Source of the DNA: Sulfurimonas sp. | Lineage (GTDB): Bacteria > Campylobacterota > Campylobacteria > Campylobacterales > Sulfurimonadaceae | DNA: 12,403 nucleotides | Reading direction: 5' to 3' | Assembly: GCA_021107375.1 (NCBI GenBank) | Contig: JAIOSY010000056.1 | Location: 1-12,403, forward strand | Shown: in pieces, positions 7,662 to 12,403 of the stretch | Layout: every line of letters starts with the position of its first letter | Position numbering within the stretch: position 1 is the first letter of the stretch | Program-made: the position numbers and the translations under genes | The notes under the pieces: model-generated | Seen by the model: only the letters and a program-made list of their open reading frames with translations | Told to the model about the DNA's origin: nothing | Database searches by the model: none

Positions 7662-8525
7662 ATGAAAAAAACATTAATCGCACACTCCCCTGACGCCGAC
7701 GATATTTTTATGTACTATGCCATTAAATTTGGTTGGGTAGATATGAAAGATACCCTTTTTGACAATATCGCTAAAGATATTCAAACCTTAAATGAGGACG
7801 CACTTAACGGTGTTTATGACATAGTAGCAATTAGTTTTGCACTTTACCCACATATAAAATCCGAGTATGCACCTCTTAGAACTGCTGTAAGTTTTGGAGA
7901 GGGTTATGGTCCTAAAGTTATCAAGAAAAAAGGTGTAAAACTAAAAAGAAATTTCAAAGTTGCACTTAGTGGTGAGCATACTACAAATGCTATGCTATTT
8001 CGCATAAAATTTCCTGATGCACGAATAACTTATATGAACTTTTTAGAGATTGAACAAGCTGTTTTAGATGGCAAAGTTGATGCTGGTGTTTTAATCCACG
8101 AGTCAATTTTAACTTATGATGATGCTCTTGAAGTTGAGATTGAGATGTGGGATATTTGGCAAGAGTTAGCAGGGAAAGATTTACCTCTTCCTCTTGGTGG
8201 GATGGCTATTCGTCGTTCACTTCCACTTAATAAAGCTATAGAGTATGAGGTAACCCTTACAAAAGCTGTAAAAGTTGCAAGAGATCATAAAGATAGACTC
8301 TCTAAAATGCTAATAGAGAGAGATTTAGTTAGAATTGATGCTCCAACTCTTGATAAATACTTAGAACTTTATGCAAACGATGAGTCAATTACGCTTAGTG
8401 AAATTCAGTATAAAGCGATAGATAAACTCTTTGAGATTGGTTATAAAAATGGTTTTTATGATACTCCGATTAAGGTAGAAGATTATCTTATACCTACTGA
8501 ATATAAAGAGATTAGGAACTCATAA
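7662..8525 (+). CDS. mqnD: 1,4-dihydroxy-6-naphthoate synthase, futalosine menaquinone pathway
   Basis: MqnD converts cyclic de-hypoxanthine futalosine to 1,4-dihydroxy-6-naphthoate in the menaquinone route used by Campylobacterota. The 287-residue protein has the periplasmic-binding-like fold of the MqnA/MqnD family. It opens with HSPDADDIFMYYAI (8-21), then has SGEHTTNAM (103-111), the IHESILTYDD segment with H146 at the position of the proposed catalytic histidine, and LPLGGMAIRR (about 175-184). These segments fit MqnD better than MqnA. No signal peptide is present, so it is cytosolic. It leads an operon with fliQ three bases downstream. The ATG has no visible ribosome-binding site. The main doubt is MqnD against a related MqnA-like family member. 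Confidence 0.88.
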   Translation: MKKTLIAHSPDADDIFMYYAIKFGWVDMKDTLFDNIAKDIQTLNEDALNGVYDIVAISFALYPHIKSEYAPLRTAVSFGEGYGPKVIKKKGVKLKRNFKVALSGEHTTNAMLFRIKFPDARITYMNFLEIEQAVLDGKVDAGVLIHESILTYDDALEVEIEMWDIWQELAGKDLPLPLGGMAIRRSLPLNKAIEYEVTLTKAVKVARDHKDRLSKMLIERDLVRIDAPTLDKYLELYANDESITLSEIQYKAIDKLFEIGYKNGFYDTPIKVEDYLIPTEYKEIRNS

Positions 8526-8528
8526 ACT

Positions 8529-8795
8529 ATGGAAGCTAAACTGATAGGACTTGGTGTTGAGACTTTTAAAATGGCGCTAATGCTTGCATTACCGGGTCTT
8601 TTAACTGGTATGTTTTTAGGTCTTGCCGTTTCTATTTTTCAAGCTACTACACAGATTAATGAGATGACTCTTTCATTTATCCCTAAAATTCTTGGTGTTG
8701 TTATAGTAATCGTTTTAACAATGCCTTGGATGCTTAATTCTATGACAGATTTTGCTACAAATATACTTAACATGATTCCAAACTTTATAGAGTAA
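8529..8795 (+). CDS. fliQ: Flagellar export apparatus protein FliQ
   Basis: FliQ is a small inner-membrane component of the flagellar type III export gate, together with FliP and FliR. The 88-residue length is standard. Two hydrophobic helices are visible (about 14-37 and 51-72), separated by the conserved polar turn FQATTQINEMTLSFIPK (37-53), the best-conserved part of the family. An AGGA sequence lies eleven bases before the ATG. Its TAA overlaps the murB ATG (TAATG), so the two are translationally coupled. fliQ-murB pairing is also found in Helicobacter and Campylobacter (recalled), so this is an old arrangement. It implies a motile organism. Confidence 0.96.
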   Translation: MEAKLIGLGVETFKMALMLALPGLLTGMFLGLAVSIFQATTQINEMTLSFIPKILGVVIVIVLTMPWMLNSMTDFATNILNMIPNFIE

Positions 8796-9580
8796 TGAAT
8801 TTTAAAACCATAGACTTCTCAAAATATTCCTCCATAAAGATTGGTAAAAAGATAGAGGTTTCTATCTTAGAAAAATGTGATGACTTTGATGAAAAATACT
8901 TTCTTTTAGGCTCTTGCAATAATACTCTCATCGGAGATAATCCACCTCCACTTATGGTTTTAAGTAAAAAATATGATTATATAAAAATAGAAGATAATCT
9001 TTTAAAAATTGGTGGAGCAACTCCCTCTGGAAAAATTGCCTCATTTTGTAAAAAACATAATATTACAAACTTTGAATTTATCTCTCATCTTCCTGGAACG
9101 CTTGGTGGTTTAGTAAAAATGAATGCAGGGCTTAAAGAGTTTGAGATTTTCAATGAACTTGTATCTATCTCCATGTGCCAAGGTGTACTTGAGAAAAATC
9201 AGATTGAATTTGGATATAGATTTACAAATATCAACTCCCCTATTTTAGAAGCTACATTTAATTTGGAATATGGCTTTGATAAAGAAAAAGTTGAAATATT
9301 TAAAAAAATGAGAGCAAATCAACCATCAATACCAAGTGCTGGAAGTTGTTTTAAAAATCCTGAGGGTGATTATGCAGGACGACTAATCGAAGCTGTTGGA
9401 TTAAAAGGAAAAAAAGTTGGAGAGATGGAATTTAGTTCACAACACGCAAACTTTTTAGTAAACCATGGCAATGGCTCGTTTGATGATGCAACATATCTAA
9501 TAAATGAAGCTAAAAAAAGAGTTTATGAAAAGTTTAAAATTAAACTTGAGTGTGAGATTGTAATTTTAGATAAAGAATAG
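8795..9580 (+). CDS. murB: UDP-N-acetylenolpyruvoylglucosamine reductase
   Basis: MurB is the FAD- and NADPH-dependent enzyme that reduces UDP-GlcNAc-enolpyruvate to UDP-MurNAc in peptidoglycan synthesis. At 261 residues it is the short form seen in Campylobacterota. FAD-binding features include LLGSCNNTLI (37-46) and LPGTLGGLVKMNAG (99-112). R142 in GYRF is the substrate arginine, S184 in SAGSCFKNP the proton-donating serine, and E254 in the terminal LECEI the conserved glutamate. The glycines of the first motif are partly replaced (GSCNN rather than GGSN), a mild variation. Translation starts at the ATG inside the fliQ stop. A strong AGGAGG sequence follows directly at its stop codon without any usable start. 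Confidence 0.95.
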   Translation: MNFKTIDFSKYSSIKIGKKIEVSILEKCDDFDEKYFLLGSCNNTLIGDNPPPLMVLSKKYDYIKIEDNLLKIGGATPSGKIASFCKKHNITNFEFISHLPGTLGGLVKMNAGLKEFEIFNELVSISMCQGVLEKNQIEFGYRFTNINSPILEATFNLEYGFDKEKVEIFKKMRANQPSIPSAGSCFKNPEGDYAGRLIEAVGLKGKKVGEMEFSSQHANFLVNHGNGSFDDATYLINEAKKRVYEKFKIKLECEIVILDKE

Positions 9581-9590
9581 GAGGAGAATC

Positions 9591-9624
9591 GATAGCTTAC
9601 CCAAGGGAGAATCGGTAAGCAATC
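9591..9624 (+). terminator. Hairpin after murB, possible terminator
   Basis: GCTTACC (9595-9601) and GGTAAGC (9614-9620) form a perfect seven-base stem with a 12-base loop, extended by three more pairs (GAT/ATC) after an A-A mismatch. It sits ten bases after the murB stop in the convergent gap with tpx. Only a short, broken T-rich run follows, so termination may be inefficient. A nine-base direct repeat, GGAGAATCG, occurs at 9583-9591 and 9606-9614, just outside and inside the hairpin. Confidence 0.5.
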
Positions 9625-9658
9625 TTTAGTTATATAAATTTAGTTAATTAATTAACAA

Positions 9659-9680
9659 GCAGCTTTTCTAAAGAAACTGC
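9659..9680 (-). terminator. Possible tpx terminator stem-loop
   Basis: GCAG and TTTC (9659-9662, 9665-9668) pair with GAAA and CTGC (9673-9680) around a TAAA loop, with a two-base bulge. It lies two bases beyond the tpx stop. The sequence following on the tpx strand is a 14-base AT-rich palindrome (9643-9656) rather than a U-run, so the assignment is tentative. Confidence 0.35.
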
Positions 9681-9682
9681 GC

Positions 9683-10198
9683 TTAAAGAGCTTGTTTTGC
9701 AGCAGCGATAGCTTCTTCGTAGTTAGGTTCTGTTGTAATTTCTGGAACAACTTGCTTATAAGAAACTTTACCATCTTTACCAATTACAAAAATAACTCTT
9801 GCAGTGATACCAGCTAAAGGACCATCAGCTAAAAGAACACCATAAGCGTTAGCGAAATCTTTGTTTCTGAAATCAGAACAAACTTTTAAGTTTTCAATTC
9901 CAGCAGCTCCACACCATCTAGCAGATGCAAAAGGTAAATCCATAGAAACAGTGATAACTTCAACACCTTCTAAAGCAGCAGCTTCAGTATTAAATCTTCT
10001 TGTTTCAGCATCACAAACACCTGTATCTAAAGATGGTACTGCTACTACTAGTTGAACTTTACCTTCTCCACCAATTTGCTCATCTTGAAGCATTGGATCA
10101 CAGTTTACTACTGTTGTTACTGGTGCTGTGTCACCTACATTAATTTGCATACCTGCTAAATTACATACGATGTCATTTTTAAAAGTTACTGTTGCCAT
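9683..10198 (-). CDS. tpx: Thiol peroxidase (atypical 2-Cys peroxiredoxin)
   Basis: Tpx reduces hydroperoxides, with electrons usually supplied by thioredoxin. The 171-residue protein matches the family in length. The peroxidatic cysteine is C62 in VPSLDTGVCDAETRRFN, with T59 as the usual partner. The resolving cysteine is C96 in DLPFASARWCGAAG. R134 in ITARVIFVI completes the active site. Three further cysteines (C12, C33, C107) are present. The start at 10198 is backed by a strong AGGAG seven bases upstream. Codon use and strong ribosome-binding site suggest high expression. It stands alone: convergent with murB on one side and 179 bases after tsaD on the other. Its long leader contains an 8-1-8 inverted repeat that may be an operator. 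Confidence 0.97.
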   Translation of the reverse strand: MATVTFKNDIVCNLAGMQINVGDTAPVTTVVNCDPMLQDEQIGGEGKVQLVVAVPSLDTGVCDAETRRFNTEAAALEGVEVITVSMDLPFASARWCGAAGIENLKVCSDFRNKDFANAYGVLLADGPLAGITARVIFVIGKDGKVSYKQVVPEITTEPNYEEAIAAAKQAL

Positions 10199-10242
10199 TT
10201 TGGCTCCTTGTGTTTTGTTTTAATTTTTTATTTACTTTGTAA

Positions 10243-10259
10243 TTTTAGAAGTTCTAAAA
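10243..10259 (-). promoter_or_regulatory. 8-1-8 inverted repeat in the tpx leader, possible operator
   Basis: TTTTAGAA, one G, then TTCTAAAA form a perfect inverted repeat 45-61 bases before the tpx ATG. The dimension resembles a dimeric repressor site, and its AT-rich 7-1-7 type symmetry recalls Fur/PerR boxes, though the bases do not match a PerR consensus. It lies downstream of the predicted start of transcription, so it could also be an RNA hairpin. Binding protein unknown. Confidence 0.4.
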
Positions 10260-10306
10260 CTCAAAGCCAATCACTTTTTCTAGTGACTTGTTAATCGGAC
10301 GGGGGA

Positions 10307-10312
10307 ATTATA
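10307..10312 (-). promoter_or_regulatory. Putative -10 box for tpx
   Basis: The minus strand carries TATAAT about 109 bases before the tpx ATG, followed by a GC-rich start region (CCCCCGTCCG) that is striking in this AT-rich DNA. A transcript from here would have a leader of about 100 bases containing two small inverted repeats: TCACT/AGTGA near 10270-10285 and the 8-1-8 repeat. Confidence 0.45.
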
Positions 10313-10377
10313 TATAAATCGGATAATTTTTGTCTTATTTAAAAAAATGACCTATTTTGACTAAGTTATGCTTAAGA

Positions 10378-10713
10378 CTAGAGTTTACTTCTTGGTGCTA
10401 TATCTAAATCTTCTAAGCTTGAGAACATCTCTTTTTTATACATTTCTACTGCTACTCTACCTATCATAGCTGCATTATCAGAACAGTATTTCAACTCACT
10501 TAAAAGCAACTCTGCTCCATGTGGCTTTAATAGTTCCTCAATTTGAGAACGAAGATATATGTTAGCACTTGCTCCACCAACGATAGCAAAAGTTTGAGGT
10601 TTAACAGTTTTAAAATACTTCTTTAGCTTCTGAGTTAAGTGTGCAGTTGCGATATGCTCAAACGAGGCTGCTATATCTTCGTAGTCATCTTTAGATTAAG
10701 CTTTCTATATCGC
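10378..10713 (-). pseudogene. tsaD: tsaD C-terminal part, cut off by in-frame stops
   Basis: The frame of the upstream tsaD part continues here without any frameshift. After the stop at 10714-10716 come two more in-frame stops, at 10705-10707 (TAG) and 10696-10698 (TAA). Then an intact stretch of 105 codons runs to a TAG at 10378. It has the normal TsaD C-terminus: [28 protein letters not shown], and [10 protein letters not shown], whose DN pair holds the metal ligand. No in-frame ATG, GTG or TTG with a ribosome-binding site follows the last stop, so separate translation is unlikely. The good conservation on both sides shows the lesion is recent, or is a sequence artefact. Confidence 0.75.
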
Positions 10714-11358
10714 TTAACGAAAAGCACTTTTCCAACCACCATATGAACAGGTGATTAAACGAGCTTGTGAGAGTGGAATAGTAAAGTTATGCTTTTTTCT
10801 ATCACCATCTTTTGCCAACTCTTGGATAAGTGGACCACCAGGGTAACCAAGCCCCATCATTTTAGCCACTTTATCAAAACTCTCACCAAAAGAATCATCC
10901 ATACTTTTAGCAACTGTTTTTATTTCCGTTAAACTTTTTACTTCCATAACCTGAGTATGTCCACCAGACACCAACAAAACAGTAAGAGGAAATTGTGTCT
11001 CTTTTTCTATAAACAAAGAGTAGATATGCCCAACTAAATGATTTACACCAATAATAGGAATATCAAGCCCAACAGCGATAGCCTTAGCCATCGTAACACC
11101 CTCAACCAAAGTAACAGCCAAACCAGGAGTTGAAGTAACTGCTACTGCTTTTAAATCTTTAAAGTAAGGCTCACACTCCTCTAAAATTTTAGGTAAAGCC
11201 TCAGCATGTAAACGAGCTGCAAGTTCAGGAACAACCCCACCATAAACAGAATGCTCCAACTCTTGAGATATTTTTTTGTGAAAAAGAAGTTTGTTCGTAG
11301 CAATCTCTGTTATAGAGATAGCAGAATCATCACATGAACTTTCTATACTTAGTATCAT
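10714..11358 (-). CDS. tsaD: tRNA t6A synthesis protein TsaD, N-terminal part (interrupted gene)
   Basis: TsaD is the catalytic subunit that transfers threonylcarbamoyl to A37 of ANN-decoding tRNAs, with TsaB and TsaE. The 214 residues here carry [23 protein letters not shown] (40-51), the metal histidines H107 and H111 in [19 protein letters not shown] (128-137) and [23 protein letters not shown] (154-176). The family is normally about 330-340 residues; with the downstream remnant the frame spans 326. The product ends just after [14 protein letters not shown], where families have roughly AFSFSGLKTAV(R), so several conserved positions are altered before the stop at 10714-10716. The truncated protein lacks the C-terminal metal-binding DN and should be inactive. 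Its ATG overlaps the TGA that would end a full-length hsdS upstream. tsaD is essential in most bacteria, so a second copy or a sequence error is expected. Confidence 0.85.
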   Translation of the reverse strand: MILSIESSCDDSAISITEIATNKLLFHKKISQELEHSVYGGVVPELAARLHAEALPKILEECEPYFKDLKAVAVTSTPGLAVTLVEGVTMAKAIAVGLDIPIIGVNHLVGHIYSLFIEKETQFPLTVLLVSGGHTQVMEVKSLTEIKTVAKSMDDSFGESFDKVAKMMGLGYPGGPLIQELAKDGDRKKHNFTIPLSQARLITCSYGGWKSAFR

Positions 11359-11471
11359 TTTAAATACCTGTTTAATATATCTTCTTTTTGCTCTGGGATA
11401 TTAGCTAATTCTTGTTCTTTCTTTTGTATCTCTTTTTCTATTTTTTCTATTTGGTATACTATTTCTTTTTG
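11355..11471 (-). pseudogene. hsdS 3' remnant after an in-frame stop
   Basis: Past the TAA at 11472-11474 the hsdS frame stays open for 38 more codons, beginning QKEIVYQIEKIEKEIQKKEQ and ending RYLK, then TGA at 11355-11357. This is the usual HsdS C-terminal coiled coil, so the earlier stop is a nonsense change and not the natural end. The TGA overlaps the tsaD ATG as ATGA. Confidence 0.7.
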
Positions 11472-11480
11472 TTATACTAT
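11445..11480 (-). repeat. Imperfect 18-base tandem duplication in hsdS
   Basis: Two adjacent 18-base units on the minus strand (11480-11463 and 11462-11445) agree at 16 of 18 positions. They encode I-V-stop-Q-K-E and I-V-Y-Q-I-E. One of the two differences turns the TAC codon of one unit into the TAA that ends the hsdS frame in the other. Confidence 0.65.
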
Positions 11481-12403
11481 AGACGGAAGATTAATTTTAA
11501 TATTTTTTATAATCGTTAAAGAGAGTTCAATTTGTCCACTTTGCCCTGTAGCCATAGCTTCAATAGTTTTAAAGCCAATATTTGCAAGACTATATAAAAT
11601 AAAATTAGGTAAGGCTTTTTTATTGTCTACTCTCAATATACTTACATGACTATCAACAACAAATATACCATCTAAGTTAAAAAGTGTCACTCTTCCAGCA
11701 GTTCCAACACCTGAAGAATTTATAAGAATATCACCTTTTTGAAGTTGTCTCTCATCTAAAATAAACTTTTCATCTACAAAATGTTCATCTGCAAAATCAA
11801 ACTTTTTATATCCTCTTGCTTGACCTGATTTTATAATCTGTATGCTACTACTTCCATATTTAGTTGATTTTCCTCTTTTTATCATAGAAGATAAGTTTTC
11901 TAGTTTTGTTTCTTTACTTAAACTGCAATTATCTATTAATTTTGAAATATTATTATTTAATATTTTCATATTTTCATTTATTTTTTCTTCTTTTATTTTT
12001 AAGACTTCTATCTCTTTTACAATTTTTTCTTGGATGTTTTTTGGAGGTAGTGGGATTTTAAAATTACCTACATCTGCAGGTGATAAATTACCTTGAGCAT
12101 TACCATGTGCAATTATTTGAGCATAAGAGTAAAAAGTGTTGTTAAATAAAAAATTTCCTATATATTTTAAAAACTCTAAATTTCCTTTAATGGCTAAAAC
12201 TCTTTGATTTAATAAACATTTTTCACTTACCCATCCAGCTTTACCGACAGTAGCACCTGTTAATGCAATAACCAAATCATTTTTATTAACAACTTTTGAT
12301 AAATAATTAGTTGAATTATGATATTGAAAATTTTTCTTAAATGAAACTGTATTATAATCTTGAATAATATTACCAATTTTTAAAACTTTCAAATCTTCTG
12401 TTG
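11472..12403 (-). CDS. hsdS: Type I restriction-modification specificity subunit, 5' end outside window
   Basis: HsdS sets the DNA target of a type I restriction-modification complex through two target-recognition domains. About 310 codons are visible, entering from the right edge; no true start is in the window (12390-12392 is only an internal TTG). The visible part has the second half of the first recognition domain (LKIGNI, DLVIALTGATVGKAGWV, LNQRVLAI, QGNLSPADVGNFKIPLPP), the central helical linker (IQEKIVKEIEVLKIKEEKINEN), and a complete second recognition domain (ENLSSMIKRGKSTKY to ELSLTIIKNIKINLPSI). The frame stops at 11472-11474, losing the last 38 residues of the C-terminal coiled coil; the protein may still fold but its contacts with HsdM could weaken. 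hsdM and hsdR are expected to the right. Such systems move between strains, so this edge is probably an island boundary. Confidence 0.88.
   Translation of the reverse strand, partial: TEDLKVLKIGNIIQDYNTVSFKKNFQYHNSTNYLSKVVNKNDLVIALTGATVGKAGWVSEKCLLNQRVLAIKGNLEFLKYIGNFLFNNTFYSYAQIIAHGNAQGNLSPADVGNFKIPLPPKNIQEKIVKEIEVLKIKEEKINENMKILNNNISKLIDNCSLSKETKLENLSSMIKRGKSTKYGSSSIQIIKSGQARGYKKFDFADEHFVDEKFILDERQLQKGDILINSSGVGTAGRVTLFNLDGIFVVDSHVSILRVDNKKALPNFILYSLANIGFKTIEAMATGQSGQIELSLTIIKNIKINLPSIV

Noticed and set aside
9643..9656. Perfect 14-base palindrome GTTAATTAATTAAC as a regulator site.
   Set aside because: It lies downstream of both convergent genes murB and tpx, far from any promoter, and simple AT alternation easily gives such palindromes.
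9861..10055. Plus-strand open frame of 64 codons inside tpx.
   Set aside because: Antisense shadow of tpx with no family resemblance.
10696..10716. Programmed frameshift or selenocysteine readthrough to restore TsaD.
   Set aside because: The frame does not change across the lesion, and the stops are TAA and TAG, not TGA; three in a row cannot be read through efficiently.
10690..10760. Diversity-generating retroelement variable repeat as the cause of the tsaD substitutions.
   Set aside because: No reverse transcriptase or template copy is present in the window, tsaD is not a typical target, and nonsense codons are avoided by such systems.
10690..11480. Reassignment of TAA/TAG to glutamine, because glutamine would fit the stops in tsaD and hsdS.
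   Set aside because: TAA and TAG end other genes at exactly the expected places (recA, eno, fliQ, murB and the tsaD end itself), so the standard code applies.
11842..12096. Plus-strand open frame of 84 codons rich in Phe, Leu, Ile and Ser inside hsdS.
   Set aside because: It is the antisense of the AT-rich HsdS helical linker; the hydrophobic look comes from complementing lysine and glutamate codons.
12390..12392. TTG at 12392 as the hsdS start.
   Set aside because: The frame stays open to the window edge and the protein begins in the middle of a recognition domain, so the true start lies outside.
1..12403. CRISPR arrays, tRNA or rRNA genes, insertion sequences.
   Set aside because: No regularly spaced repeats, no cloverleaf or rRNA segments, and no transposase frames were seen; nearly all of the window is assigned to protein genes.

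Overview
The window is AT-rich, densely coded bacterial DNA. It looks like a Campylobacterota chromosome, probably a free-living Sulfurimonas-like lineage (the genus is inference). Three things point there: the block recA-eno-small FtsB-like protein-AMIN-domain protein, the neighbouring fliQ-murB pair (both arrangements known from Campylobacter and/or Helicobacter), and a futalosine-pathway menaquinone gene (mqnD).

Layout. From 7522 down to position 1 all genes run on the minus strand in short-spaced or overlapping order: recA, eno, an FtsB/DivIC-like membrane protein, an AMIN-domain exported protein, a Bax-like glucosaminidase, a CitE-like lyase, a degenerate EAL-HDOD protein, and a receiver-PAS-PilZ response regulator that runs off the left edge. 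Promoter-like TATAAT boxes precede recA, the AMIN gene and the EAL-HDOD gene, so the run is probably several transcription units. Divergently, 7662-9580 carries mqnD-fliQ-murB on the plus strand, with fliQ and murB overlapping. A hairpin-rich convergent gap separates murB from tpx, a minus-strand thiol peroxidase gene whose 178-base leader holds an 8-1-8 inverted repeat.

The right end is the unusual part. tsaD (10378-11358), normally an essential tRNA-modification gene, is well conserved at both ends. In the middle, a stretch of about 65 bases holds three in-frame stop codons and several substitutions in the conserved SFSGLK motif. Two perfect inverted repeats lie exactly there. Just upstream, overlapping the tsaD start by four bases, is the 3' end of a type I restriction specificity gene (hsdS). 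It also carries an in-frame stop, located in one copy of an imperfect 18-base tandem duplication. The hsdS gene runs off the right edge, so a type I restriction-modification island probably continues outside the window.

Functions. The left half groups recombination and glycolysis housekeeping with envelope and division proteins and a c-di-GMP signalling pair. The plus-strand operon mixes menaquinone synthesis, flagellar export and peptidoglycan precursor synthesis. I found no clear new defence or mobile system. The strongest leads are the tsaD/hsdS lesion region, a strongly over-represented word GGCATGTGGA in the left 4 kb, and a hairpin that covers the eno ribosome-binding site.
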